A DNA stretch of 47,648 bases from Polaromonas sp. YR568 (GCA_945878995.1 CAMCUN010000026.1:1-47648), one strand, 5' to 3'. Counted from the first letter of the stretch, positions 34,072 to 42,898 are shown. Notes: generated from the sequence alone by a model not told the origin. Numbers and translations are program-made.

Positions 34072-35172
34072 ATGGGTCTTAATTGGAACGAAATCAAATC
34101 CAGGGCATTGCTTTTCAGCAAGACCTGGGGCGACGCCAGCAACGAAGACAGCCTGGCCAAGCCCTTTTGGATAGCCTTCTTTGAAATCTTTGGCATCACC
34201 AACAAACGCGTTGCCACCTTTGAGCTGAACGTCAAAAAGCTAGGTGGCGCCCAAGGCTTCGTGGACCTGTTCTGGCCCGGCATGCTGCTGGTGGAGCACA
34301 AGTCACGCGGCAAAAACTTGGACCACGCCGTGGACCAAGCCGTGGGCTACCTGCACAACTTGAAGGAGCACGAGCTGCCGCAGCTGGTGGTGGTCTGCGA
34401 CTTTGCCCGCTTTCGGGTGCGGCGCCTGGCCACGGGCGAGACCGTGGAGTTTGAGCTCAAGCACCTGCACAAACACGTCAAGCTCTTTGGCCTGCTGGCG
34501 GGCTACAAGGTGCAAGACATTCGGGCGGAAGACCCGGTCAACATCAAGGCCGCCGAACGCATGGGCCGCCTGCATGACGCCCTGAAAGCCAGCGGCTACA
34601 GCGGCCACGCGCTGGAGGTGCTGCTGGTTCGTCTGCTGTTTTGTTTGTTTGCCGACGACACCGGCATCTTTCAGCCCGCGCAATCGTTCCGCGACTTTGT
34701 GGAAGAACGCACCGCGCCCGACGGCTCAGACCTAGGGCCGCGCCTGGGGCAGCTGTTTCAGGTGCTCAACACGCACGAGAGCCAACGCAGCCAAAACATC
34801 GACGAACAGCTCAACCAATTCGCGTACATCAACGGCCGCCTGTTTGAAGAAACCCTGCCCATGGCCGACTTCAGCACCGCCATGCGCGACGCCCTGCTGG
34901 ACGCCTGCGCCCTGGACTGGTCGGCCATCAGCCCGGCCATCTTTGGCAGCTTGTTCCAAAGCATCATGGACGACAAGGCCCGCCGCAACCTGGGCGCGCA
35001 CTACACGTCTGAGGCCAACATCCTCAAGCTGATCAAGCCCCTGTTTCTGGACGAACTGCACGCCGAGTTTGAGCGCATCAAAGGCAACCTGTCATGCATC
35101 ACGCTAGTTCGATGGCTGCTAGAAGCGCCCGTATTCAGGGGTGACAGCCTATTCACAAATAGAACATATTAA
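34072..35172 (+). CDS. Truncated MmeI-like (type IIL) restriction-modification protein
   Basis: 366 residues. The sequence matches the N-terminal part of MmeI-like single-chain restriction-modification enzymes: a nuclease domain with a PD-(D/E)XK site in GFVDLFWPGMLLVEHKSRGK, a helical spacer (LFCLFADDTGIF, INGRLFEETLP) and the first residues of the methyltransferase domain (RRNLGAHYTSEANILKLI). Family members run to about 900 residues or more. Here similarity ends at about 35087 (FERIKGN) and 28 unrelated codons follow. The methyltransferase catalytic part and the target-recognition domain are absent. If expressed it would be a nuclease without its methylase, which is more likely inactive or regulated than a working R-M enzyme. 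Confidence 0.85.
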   Translation: MGLNWNEIKSRALLFSKTWGDASNEDSLAKPFWIAFFEIFGITNKRVATFELNVKKLGGAQGFVDLFWPGMLLVEHKSRGKNLDHAVDQAVGYLHNLKEHELPQLVVVCDFARFRVRRLATGETVEFELKHLHKHVKLFGLLAGYKVQDIRAEDPVNIKAAERMGRLHDALKASGYSGHALEVLLVRLLFCLFADDTGIFQPAQSFRDFVEERTAPDGSDLGPRLGQLFQVLNTHESQRSQNIDEQLNQFAYINGRLFEETLPMADFSTAMRDALLDACALDWSAISPAIFGSLFQSIMDDKARRNLGAHYTSEANILKLIKPLFLDELHAEFERIKGNLSCITLVRWLLEAPVFRGDSLFTNRTY

Positions 35173-35187
35173 AAAGAGGAATGTCTT

Positions 35188-37710
35188 ATGGTTGATTTCA
35201 CCAAAAAGCTAGCAAACAAAAAGGTCTTAAAGGTATCGAACCCCATAGAGCTCTACAAGGGGCTTGACCGAGCGAGCGACAAAGGTCCTCTGCGGCCATC
35301 TCAAGATGCGATTCTGACTGAGTGGAATGCGGCTTGGCGTTGTCAGCGCGATGTCATAGTAAAACTGCATACTGGGCAAGGTAAGACGTTGGTAGGGCTT
35401 CTTATGCTTCAGGCCCGCCTAAATGAAGGAAAAGGACCGGCCGTTTATCTTTGCCCGAACAACTACCTTATTGAACAGACGTGTGAGCAGGCGCGTCAGT
35501 TCGGTATTGCAACTTGCCAGGCAGAACCAGATTTACCTGAGGCATTCCTCACAAGCGAGCAAATCCTTGTGACATCGGTGCAAAAGCTCTTCAACGGCTT
35601 GACGAAATTCGGTCTTGATCGAAACTCTGTTGCAGTCGGAACGCTACTGATGGACGATGCACATGCATGCGCGGATACGATTCGTGAACAGTGCAAGATC
35701 CGCATCGATACCAGTGACTCCGCTTACCAAGCGCTTAGAGCCTTGTTTGCTGCCGAACTTGAACAACAGGGCGTCGGCACTTACGCTGACATCTGTAATG
35801 GAAAACACGATGCGCTGTTGCCGGTTCCCTACTGGGTTTGGCGCGATCGAGAGTCCGACGTTGCTGCGATCCTGTCTGCTGCATCTGAGCGAAAGAGCGT
35901 CAAGTTCGCATGGCCGCTCTTACGAAACATGCTCGCGCATTGCCAGTGCGTTGTCTCCGGAAACTCGATCGAGATTGAGCCGCAGATTGCACCACTGCAG
36001 TCTTTCGGAAGTTACTGGAATGCGGAGCATCGTATTTTCATGTCCGCCACGGTGACCGACGATTCATTCCTGATAAAAGGACTTCGGCTGCAGCCGTCGA
36101 CGATCGTAGATCCTCTTCTTTACTCTCATGAGAGCTGGTCGGGTGAGAAGATGGTACTGCTGCCTTCTGTTATCAATCCGTTGCTGGACCGTGGAGCGAT
36201 TCTCGCCAAGTTCGCACTCAAGGATGCACATCGCCGCTATGGCGTTGTGGGCCTCGCGACCTCTTTCAAGAACACGGCGGATTGGGTGGCCTACGGTGCC
36301 AAAGTCGCAACGACTGAAACGGTGTGGAAAGACATCGACGGTTTGCGCAAAGGTAGCTACGAGCAGACGATGGTGCTGGTCAATCGCTACGACGGCATTG
36401 ATCTGCCTGACGATGCTTGCCGAATTTTGGTGATCGACGGAAAGCCTTACTCGGAGAGCCTGATCGACCTGTACCAAGAGGACTGCCGCCCAGCAAGTGA
36501 CAGTACCCTCATGCGTATGGTTAGAACCATTGAGCAAGGCATGGGACGAAGTGTGCGAGGTGAAAAGGACTATTCCGTAATTCTTGGAATCGGCCCTGAT
36601 CTCACCCGAGCGCTTCGAGACCAGCATTCGCGAAGCTACCTTTCTTCCCAGATGGCCACACAGATCGCAATCGGTCTCGAGATTGCTGGATACGCGAAAG
36701 ACGACATAGCCTCTGGAGATGATGCAGATACGGCGTTACTAAGCCTAATCCGTCAGTGTTTGGGACGGGACGAGGGTTGGAAGGCCTTCTATTCCGAACA
36801 TATGGAGAATGTTGAACCGCGAGGTGCCAATGAACGTTTGCTCGACATCTATGCTGCTGAGCTCGAAGCCGAAGAACTGTTCATGGCTGGAAACTACAGT
36901 GGTGCTGCTCAGCGAATTCAGAAGTTGATGGACGATCACAAGTTCGATGGGTCAGACCGTGGTTGGTACCTCCAGGTTATGGCGAGATACAGCTATCCGC
37001 TTGATCGGACCGAATTCAATCGCCTACAGTTGGCGGCGCATGGGGCTAACCGCATGGTGATGAAGCCGCCGCAAGGCTTGAAGGTCACGAAGTTGTCAGT
37101 CATCAGCCAAGGGCGCATGGAGCGTATTGCCCAATGGATTCGGGACCACAACGATTACGCTCAGCTCGACGTCGCGTTGTCGGACATTCTCGGACGTCTT
37201 GTTTTTGGCGTGAAGGCGGACAAATTTGAACAAGCTCTCGATGAGCTGAGCCGCGCGCTTGGCTTTGCGGGCGAGCGGCCCGACAAGGAATGGAAGGAAG
37301 GGCCAGACAACCTCTGGGCGCTGGATGATGCCAACTACATCGTCTGGGAATGCAAGGACGAAGTCGACCTGAGTAGGACGGAGATCAATAAGACGGAGGC
37401 CGAGCAGATGAATCGGTCTGCGGCTTGGTTCCAGAAGCACTACGAGGGATGCACTGCCATCCACATTGAAATTCACCCAGCGTATCAGGTACAGAGTGCA
37501 GCTAACTTCTTGGTGGACGTCAAGGTGATGCGCGAGAAAGAATTGAAGTCCTTCGTAAAGGCTGTGAAGAATTTTTTCCAATCCTTCCATCGTCTTAACT
37601 TCAAAGACTTGTCCCTGCCTCACATCCAAAATCTCCTTGTTGAAAATGCGTTAGACGTGGACAACCTGCTCAAAGGCGGATTTACTAGGCAGACCGTTGA
37701 TCGGAAATAA
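35188..37710 (+). CDS. XPD/DinG-like helicase with C-terminal PD-(D/E)XK-like domain
   Basis: 840 residues, AGAGGA ribosome site, 15 bases after the truncated MmeI-like gene. Helicase motifs: Walker A LHTGQGKT (residues 60-67), DDAH box (156-159), SATVTD (motif III-like) and motif VI EQGMGRSVR (449-457), of the XPD/DinG kind. A helical middle part follows. Near the C-terminus I see D707, E721-C-K723 (VWECKD) and Q740 in the order of a PD-(D/E)XK nuclease. Base composition is visibly lower in G+C than in the flanks, and codon use differs, indicating transfer. It may be a phage-defence effector, perhaps related to helicase subunits such as HamB, but no HamA-like partner is present. Confidence 0.75.
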   Translation: MVDFTKKLANKKVLKVSNPIELYKGLDRASDKGPLRPSQDAILTEWNAAWRCQRDVIVKLHTGQGKTLVGLLMLQARLNEGKGPAVYLCPNNYLIEQTCEQARQFGIATCQAEPDLPEAFLTSEQILVTSVQKLFNGLTKFGLDRNSVAVGTLLMDDAHACADTIREQCKIRIDTSDSAYQALRALFAAELEQQGVGTYADICNGKHDALLPVPYWVWRDRESDVAAILSAASERKSVKFAWPLLRNMLAHCQCVVSGNSIEIEPQIAPLQSFGSYWNAEHRIFMSATVTDDSFLIKGLRLQPSTIVDPLLYSHESWSGEKMVLLPSVINPLLDRGAILAKFALKDAHRRYGVVGLATSFKNTADWVAYGAKVATTETVWKDIDGLRKGSYEQTMVLVNRYDGIDLPDDACRILVIDGKPYSESLIDLYQEDCRPASDSTLMRMVRTIEQGMGRSVRGEKDYSVILGIGPDLTRALRDQHSRSYLSSQMATQIAIGLEIAGYAKDDIASGDDADTALLSLIRQCLGRDEGWKAFYSEHMENVEPRGANERLLDIYAAELEAEELFMAGNYSGAAQRIQKLMDDHKFDGSDRGWYLQVMARYSYPLDRTEFNRLQLAAHGANRMVMKPPQGLKVTKLSVISQGRMERIAQWIRDHNDYAQLDVALSDILGRLVFGVKADKFEQALDELSRALGFAGERPDKEWKEGPDNLWALDDANYIVWECKDEVDLSRTEINKTEAEQMNRSAAWFQKHYEGCTAIHIEIHPAYQVQSAANFLVDVKVMREKELKSFVKAVKNFFQSFHRLNFKDLSLPHIQNLLVENALDVDNLLKGGFTRQTVDRK

Positions 37711-37970
37711 CCCTTCATGATCGAGCGCTCCTCCAAGGAGGACGTGCTGCTTGAGTAACCCCCTGCGTCGCAGCAGCTGGTCATGCCGCCGTCAAAGGCC
37801 CCATGCGCACCACGGCACGCGCTCCCACCGCACGGGCAAAACCTTGGACTGTTCGCATGGATGGCGTGCCCTGCCACTTTTGCTACGTGCCACCACGCTT
37901 ATTTTGAAGATGCCGTATGGCCGGATCGTTAACCTACTCGCCAAATAAACCAACTTGGTTATTATTTGCC
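37711..37970. other. Gene-free stretch after the helicase
   Basis: 260 bases between the helicase stop and the mqsR relic. A short frame (IERSSKEDVLLE and a stop at 37756-37758) could be a remnant of another gene end; nothing else is recognisable. G+C rises back to the level of the flanks here, so the right edge of the transferred segment is probably near 37700-37760. Confidence 0.4.
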
Positions 37971-38273
37971 ATGGAGTAACGCACCCCTCACTGCAAGCTG
38001 GCAGTTGTCCATGCGCTGGTGGAAGGTGGTCATGTCAGGGCGACAGCCAGCGCGTTCGGTGAGACTCTTGAGCTTGGCATCAATGACTTGGCCGGAATGT
38101 GTGCAGTCGTCATGTCCCTGACCTCTGCCAACTTTTATAAAAGCATGACGACCCATGCGGATCACCGGATTTGGCATGACGTTTACCACGCCAAGACCAC
38201 CAGCAGCGCTGAGGTGTATCTCAAACTGACGGTCGTCGACGACGTTTTGATTGTTTCATTCAAGGAGCTGTGA
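37971..38273 (+). pseudogene. mqsR: mqsR toxin gene inactivated by a stop at codon 3
   Basis: From the ATG at 37971 the frame reads M-E-stop-RTPHCKLAVVHALVEGGHVR and then a complete MqsR: ALVEGGHVRATASAF, MCAVVMSLTSANFYKSMTTH, ADHRIWHDVYHA and DDVLIVSFKEL. E. coli MqsR starts MEKRTPH, so a single change of a Lys codon (AAA) to TAA explains the break. MqsR is an mRNA interferase cutting at GCU/GCA. Restart at the GTG at 38019 would give an 84-residue form lacking 16 residues. The antitoxin follows with 2 bases between stop and start. Confidence 0.88.
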
Positions 38274-38275
38274 CC

Positions 38276-38677
38276 ATGAAATGCCCATGCTGTGGAGCGG
38301 CTGAACTGATCCACGATACCCGCGACATGCCCTGTGTCTACAAGGGCGAAAGCACCACCATTCCCGACGTGACGGGTGATTTCTGTCCTGCCTGCGGAGA
38401 AGTCGTCTTGAACCGCGAGCACGGTGACCGTTACAGCGAGTTGCTTGGGGCGCATCAAAGGCAAGTGAACGCGTCTTACGTTGACCCCAGCTACATTGCC
38501 AAAGTGCGCAAGAAGCTCGACCTTGACCAACGTGAAGCTGCCGAAATTTTTGGCGGAGGTGTGAATGCGTTTTCTCGCTACGAGAACGGCAAGACCAAAC
38601 CGCCGCTGGCCTTGGTCAAGTTGCTCAAGGTGCTTGATCGCCACCCCGATTTGCTGAGCGAGGTCAGAGCGGCGTAG
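38276..38677 (+). CDS. mqsA: MqsA antitoxin
   Basis: 133 residues from the ATG at 38276; a GTG two codons earlier overlaps the mqsR end. The N-terminal zinc domain has CPCC at residues 3-6 and CPAC further on. The C-terminal XRE domain has VRKKLDLDQREAAEIFGGGV and NAFSRYENGKTKPP, nearly the E. coli sequence. MqsA binds MqsR and also represses promoters with its HTH domain. It is intact although its toxin has a nonsense mutation. Confidence 0.95.
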   Translation: MKCPCCGAAELIHDTRDMPCVYKGESTTIPDVTGDFCPACGEVVLNREHGDRYSELLGAHQRQVNASYVDPSYIAKVRKKLDLDQREAAEIFGGGVNAFSRYENGKTKPPLALVKLLKVLDRHPDLLSEVRAA

Positions 38678-38709
38678 CGCCAGCCATTGATCTGGTTGAG
38701 AATTTGCCT

Positions 38710-38988
38710 ATGAAAAAGAAGATCGTTTACACGGATGTGCCCATGGGCGATGTTGAGGTGGTCGCGGATTTTCTGCTGTCTCCTGCCGAGCTGGCACTCC
38801 GGGAAGATGGCGTAAAAGTCACGCTGTCCCTGAGCAAGAGCAGCGTGGCGTTTTTCAAGTCCGAGGCATCCAAGCACCAGACCCAGTACCAGGGCATGAT
38901 CCGCCGCTTGCTTGATTCATACGTAAAAGCGCAGGGTACCGCTGCCAGCAATCCGAAAGGCACAGTGCGCAAGCGTGGACCGATTTAG
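38710..38988 (+). CDS. CopG/BrnA-like antitoxin, no toxin partner
   Basis: 92 residues from the ATG at 38710 (a TTG two codons upstream is less likely). The part VKVTLSLSKSSVAFFKSEAS, then QYQGMIRRLLDSYV, is a ribbon-helix-helix like BrnA antitoxins. A basic tail ends it. Only 32 bases separate it from mqsA, leaving no room for a toxin upstream, and none follows on the plus strand. Probably another orphan antitoxin. Confidence 0.7.
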   Translation: MKKKIVYTDVPMGDVEVVADFLLSPAELALREDGVKVTLSLSKSSVAFFKSEASKHQTQYQGMIRRLLDSYVKAQGTAASNPKGTVRKRGPI

Positions 38989-39037
38989 GTCTAGCGAATC
39001 GAAAGTAAGCAGGCCAAGCCGTGCGTCCATGGTTTCC

Positions 39038-39304
39038 CTATCGGTAAACCTCACGCCGGTTGCCAACCTGGACCACTAGGACGCGCAAAGCGCCGTCCTG
39101 AATGTCACAAATCACCCGGCAATCGCCCACCCGGTAGCGCCAGAGTCCGCCGTGCGGCCCGGTCAATGCCTTGCCTGTGTGGCGTGGGTTTTCCAGTGCG
39201 GCGATGCGTTCGTCCATGAAGTCAACGATGCGCCGCGCCGTCTGTTTGTCGAGCTTGCGCAGTTGCCCTTTGGCTGTGTCTGCGTAATCAATCTTCCAAG
39301 CCAA
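39038..39304 (-). CDS. relE: RelE-type toxin
   Basis: 88 residues from a TTG at 39304. Canonical RelE: WKIDYADTAKGQLRKLDKQT, GLWRYRVGDCRVICDI and LVVQVGNRREVYR, with the catalytic basic and Tyr residues of the C-terminal end present. RelE cleaves mRNA on the ribosome. It overlaps the antitoxin gene by 17 bases. Confidence 0.93.
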   Translation of the reverse strand: MAWKIDYADTAKGQLRKLDKQTARRIVDFMDERIAALENPRHTGKALTGPHGGLWRYRVGDCRVICDIQDGALRVLVVQVGNRREVYR

Positions 39305-39515
39305 GGTCTCGTCTCACGTCGGCCGTGGAATGCACCTGTTCTTTGCCTTTGCGAACACGCTCAAGCACATCGGCAGCGAGGTAGTAGTCCTCCATTTCCT
39401 CGATGCCTTGCTCGATGATTTCACGCAGGTAGAAAGCCTTGGTGCGCCCAGTTTGAGACGCGAGATAGTCAAGCCTTTGCTCAGTCTCTGGAGCGAGACG
39501 AATTGAAGTTGCCAT
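39288..39515 (-). CDS. relB: RelB-type antitoxin
   Basis: 75 residues. Ribbon-helix-helix N-terminus (MATSIRLAPETEQRLDYLAS, RTKAFYLREIIEQGIEEMED) and an acidic C-terminal tail. Pairs with the overlapping RelE and forms an apparently intact locus. Confidence 0.92.
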   Translation of the reverse strand: MATSIRLAPETEQRLDYLASQTGRTKAFYLREIIEQGIEEMEDYYLAADVLERVRKGKEQVHSTADVRRDLGLED

Positions 39516-39550
39516 ATCAAATCCTCTTTTGAATACTTGTATTCAATGTA

Positions 39551-41554
39551 TCACAGGGTGCTTATTTTGGCCATTTCATGCGCTGTTCGGTAACCCCCCA
39601 CGCCCTTCACATAAGCCAGCAACTCCCCAAAAAACGGATGGCGACAAAGCGTGGACGAATCGCCCACCAGCAGCAACTTGCGCCGTGCGCGGGTCATGCC
39701 CACGTTCATGCGGCGGATGTCCGACAGAAAGCCGATCTCGCCTTGGGGGTTGCTGCGCGTCAAGGTGATGGCAATGATGTCGCGCTCTTGGCCCTGAAAC
39801 GAATCGACGGTGCCCACGCTGAGCCTGCGTTGCAGCAGCAAGTCGTTGAGCACAGCGCTGTCTTCGATGGCGTCTTTCAAATAGTTGATTTGGGCGCGGT
39901 AGGGTGCAATCACGCCGATGGTCAGCGGGCGCTGGTCGGGTTCGATGGGGTCCGAGCGCTCAAGAAGCTGCGCCAGGCGCTCCAGCAGCAAGTGGGCTTC
40001 TTCGGGGTTGGCCGTGGAGCGGCTTTCGGGAATGGCGAGCTCCATAAAGCCGCAGCCGGCCGTGTCAATGAATTCCACGGGCCAGTCGGGAGCAAAACGC
40101 GGGTCGTAAGCCTCTAGGTCGGCGTGAGCGACGCTTTGGTGCGGCACCAGTTGGCTGCCGTAGAACTTGTTTGAGCTAAAGCCCATGATGTGCGCGTGCA
40201 TGCGGTATTGCATGTTCAGCATGCGGGCCGTGTGTGGCTGCCGCTGGATGCACTTTTCAAAAAGCGTTTCGCGCAGGCCTTCACGGGCGGCTTTTTCGCT
40301 TTTCACCGTGGGCGGCAGTTGGTGGTGGTCGCCCGCCAGCACCAGGCGCTGGCCCTTGGCAATGGGAATCCAGCAACCGGGCTCCAGGGCCTGTGCGGCT
40401 TCGTCAATAAACACAGTCTCAAAGCTCAGGTGGCGAATGTGGCGGTTGCTGGCGCCCACCAGTGTGCAGGTGATGACCTGCACGGATTCGAGCACGTCCT
40501 CGGTCATGAAGCGCTCCAAATCGTCGGCGGCTTGGCGCAGCGTGCGCGCTTCGTCTCTGAGCCATTGGCGCTGTTGACGCTCTTCAAACCCAAAATGGCG
40601 CACGTATTCGTTGGCGGTTTCTCGGTGCTGCTCGGCGGTTTGGCGCATCGCGTGCATCTTGGCGTAGCTGGCGTGGGCCATCACACCAGCATCAAGAGTG
40701 TGCTTGAGCAGCAGGTCTGACACGCGGCTGGGGTTGCCCAGGCGAATGACCTTAACACCACGCTCGGCCAACTTTTCAGTGAGCAGGTCCACGGCAGTGT
40801 TGGAGGGGGCGCACACCAGCACGCGCCGCTCACGCCTGACGGTTTCAAGAATGGCCTGCACCAGCGTGGTGGTTTTGCCCGTGCCGGGCGGGCCGTGGAT
40901 GATGGCCACGTCTTGCGCCGAAATTACATGGCGCACGGCCACCAGCTGCGAGTCGTTGAGCGCGCTGGGGTAAAACAAATCGTCGGCCTGGTGCTCGCGA
41001 AAGCTGGCGGTTTTGGCGCCCAGCAGCACGTCGCGCAGTTCGGCCAAGCGGTTGCCGTGCGCGCCAATGACATCGCTCAGGGCCTGGTTCATCTCGCGGT
41101 AGCTCACCTCGTCAAAGGTGAGGTCTATGCCCAGGGTGCTGCCGTCAAGTGCCCAGTCGGGCAGCGCTTCTTTGGTGGTGGCCAGCAGCAGCTTGTTGCG
41201 CCGCACGCTGGTGACGACGCCACTCAGCGCAGGCCTGTCGGTTGCTGCTTGGCCTGGCGCATTGCTGAACAAAGAGGCGTTCTTGCCCACCTGAAACAGG
41301 TGGAGGTCTTGGTGCGTGGCAGGGCGCTCGAGCTCCAGCACCACCTTGCCACCAAAACCGATGTCTTCTTGGGTGATGGTGACGGGGTACCAGGTCAAGC
41401 CGCGGCGCCTGCGCTCCTTGATGCTGGCACTGGCGTTTTTGAGCTTGAATTGCGCTTGGTCTTCTTTTTGCTCAAGTTGCATGAGTGCTCGCACATGGCG
41501 TAACTCACTTTCAACAGAACGAGGGGCTGTGGGGGTCGGGTCTTGGTCAGTCAA
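39551..41554 (-). CDS. Upf1-like SF1B helicase
   Basis: 667 residues from a TTG at 41554; no clear ribosome site. An internal ATG at 41482 (residue 25) is an alternative. SF1B motifs in order: IIHGPPGTGKTTT, VFIDEAAQALEPG, LAGDHHQLPPTVK, MLNMQYRMH, SVGTVDSFQGQERDIIAITL and MNVGMTRARRKLLLVG. An N-terminal beta-barrel region resembles that of IGHMBP2/Upf1 proteins. Such bacterial enzymes are 5'-3' helicases on DNA or RNA; many lie in defence regions, but no nuclease domain is visible here. It is next to relBE and fic. Confidence 0.92.
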   Translation of the reverse strand: MTDQDPTPTAPRSVESELRHVRALMQLEQKEDQAQFKLKNASASIKERRRRGLTWYPVTITQEDIGFGGKVVLELERPATHQDLHLFQVGKNASLFSNAPGQAATDRPALSGVVTSVRRNKLLLATTKEALPDWALDGSTLGIDLTFDEVSYREMNQALSDVIGAHGNRLAELRDVLLGAKTASFREHQADDLFYPSALNDSQLVAVRHVISAQDVAIIHGPPGTGKTTTLVQAILETVRRERRVLVCAPSNTAVDLLTEKLAERGVKVIRLGNPSRVSDLLLKHTLDAGVMAHASYAKMHAMRQTAEQHRETANEYVRHFGFEERQQRQWLRDEARTLRQAADDLERFMTEDVLESVQVITCTLVGASNRHIRHLSFETVFIDEAAQALEPGCWIPIAKGQRLVLAGDHHQLPPTVKSEKAAREGLRETLFEKCIQRQPHTARMLNMQYRMHAHIMGFSSNKFYGSQLVPHQSVAHADLEAYDPRFAPDWPVEFIDTAGCGFMELAIPESRSTANPEEAHLLLERLAQLLERSDPIEPDQRPLTIGVIAPYRAQINYLKDAIEDSAVLNDLLLQRRLSVGTVDSFQGQERDIIAITLTRSNPQGEIGFLSDIRRMNVGMTRARRKLLLVGDSSTLCRHPFFGELLAYVKGVGGYRTAHEMAKISTL

Positions 41555-41619
41555 AGGGGCGGGGGCTTGAGCGCGCTGAGTTTTGCGCGCTCGGTTTTGA
41601 TGGTGGACCGGACTCTAAC

Positions 41620-42825
41620 TCAAGCAGCCGGTTTGTCAGATGCCACGCTGGCTTTTCCCAACTTGGCATCGCCCTCAGCCCATCCTTCAATGGCTGGGTA
41701 ATACCTTGTTGAACGACCGTCGCCGTAGCGGGTGAGCAGCCCAAGCCGTTCCAGCTCTATGAGATCTCGTGCTGCCGTGGGCGTGGAGGTTTGCGCAATG
41801 CGCTCGTGCTTGCGCGTCGTCATGCCACCTTCGTACCCCTTGGGGCCAGCCTCCAAAAGTTTTTGCATGGTTTTTTGCTGACGCTCGTTGAGCGAGACCA
41901 TGGACATGTGGGCCTGAAACCGGATGCGTTGAATGGCGGAATCTATGGTCCGGTTGGCGAATTCGTTGGCCAGAGAAACTTGCGCCAGCATCCATTCGAC
42001 CCATGCCGTCACGTCCATGCTTGGCGAGCGCTGCGCCCGCTCCAGCTCGCTGTAGTAACGGTCTTTGCAAGACTCGATTTGCCGCGACAGCGACACGATG
42101 CGCCCTGGCTGCCCCATGTCTTGGCCCAGTGCCAGTTGCAAGATGGCCCGGCCTATGCGCCCGTTGCCATCGTCAAACGGGTGCAGCGTCTCGAACCATA
42201 CATGCGATAGGGCGGCTCGCACCAGGCCGTCCATGGGCTGGGCCCCTGGCTTGGGCTGGGTTTGGTTGAACCACGTTAAAAAAGCGTCCATTTGAGTGGC
42301 CAAGACCTCAAAGGGGGGCGCGGCGTAATGCACCTTGCTTTGGCCCACGGCCCCACTGACGATCTCCATGGGCACTGAACGCAGAGCGCCCACATCAATG
42401 CGCTGCATGCCGGAAAACCCCGTTGGGAAAAGGGCAGCATGCCAACTGCACAACCGCTCCAGCGTCAAAGGTGCGTCGGTGTTGAGGGTGGCGTCTTGCA
42501 ACACGTCAATCAGTCCCTCTATGTTGCGCCTGCCTTCGCGGATGGGAGCACCAGAGGTGTCCAGCCCCAAGCGATTGGCCACGGAGGAGCGAACACTTAC
42601 AGGGTCCAGCTTTTCGCCCTCAATGGCTGAAGTGGTCAGTGCCTCTTGGGTCAGCGAGTCGCGCATGTGGGGCTGCAGCCCTTCCAGGCCGATGGTCTCG
42701 GCTTTGCCGAGAAGAATTCCTTGGGATGTTCTGGCCGCCGCCAATGGCGCCTGGATTCGCTGCGCGTCAAACGTCAATGCTGGCCACTCTGGCAGCTGCC
42801 AAATCCAGCGTTGATGTGATTTCAT
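41620..42825 (-). CDS. Fic family AMPylation protein with inhibitory motif and winged helix
   Basis: 401 residues. An N-terminal DUF4172-like region ends in the inhibitory helix motif TSAIEGEKL (about residues 65-73, S/TxxxEG). The Fic core has HPFDDGNGRIGR (about 215-226) with all catalytic residues. A C-terminal winged-helix-like part follows (GGMTTRKHERIAQTSTPTAA, RDLIELERLGLLTRYGDGRS). Fic enzymes attach AMP to hydroxyl side chains; in this class the inhibitory helix keeps activity low. The helix-turn-helix and the palindrome at the start of the gene suggest that it controls its own expression. Confidence 0.93.
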   Translation of the reverse strand: MKSHQRWIWQLPEWPALTFDAQRIQAPLAAARTSQGILLGKAETIGLEGLQPHMRDSLTQEALTTSAIEGEKLDPVSVRSSVANRLGLDTSGAPIREGRRNIEGLIDVLQDATLNTDAPLTLERLCSWHAALFPTGFSGMQRIDVGALRSVPMEIVSGAVGQSKVHYAAPPFEVLATQMDAFLTWFNQTQPKPGAQPMDGLVRAALSHVWFETLHPFDDGNGRIGRAILQLALGQDMGQPGRIVSLSRQIESCKDRYYSELERAQRSPSMDVTAWVEWMLAQVSLANEFANRTIDSAIQRIRFQAHMSMVSLNERQQKTMQKLLEAGPKGYEGGMTTRKHERIAQTSTPTAARDLIELERLGLLTRYGDGRSTRYYPAIEGWAEGDAKLGKASVASDKPAA

Positions 42826-42830
42826 GGCTT

Positions 42831-42850
42831 AATCATATCAATTTATGATT
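42831..42850. promoter_or_regulatory. Perfect palindrome at the fic promoter
   Basis: AATCATATCAATTTATGATT: 7-base arms around 6 bases, 5 bases upstream of the fic ATG. It is a typical operator layout; binding by the Fic protein's own winged helix is a guess. Confidence 0.45.
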
Positions 42851-42873
42851 TGAAAATGAAGGGAAACCTGTCT

Positions 42874-42898
42874 TAGGCCGTGTCAATGACATGGCCTA
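42874..42898. repeat. Second long dyad upstream of fic
   Basis: TAGGCCGTGTCA and TGACATGGCCTA, 12-base arms with one mismatch around a single A. It could be a second operator or a weak terminator for the toxin-antitoxin pair to the right; no T-run follows. Confidence 0.45.

Noticed and set aside
35188..37710. Complete Hachiman system
   Set aside because: The helicase could be compared with HamB, but no DUF1837 (HamA) gene is adjacent, so the name is not justified.
37620..37877. Minus-strand 85-codon frame after the helicase
   Set aside because: It overlaps the helicase end, has no ribosome site and matches no family.
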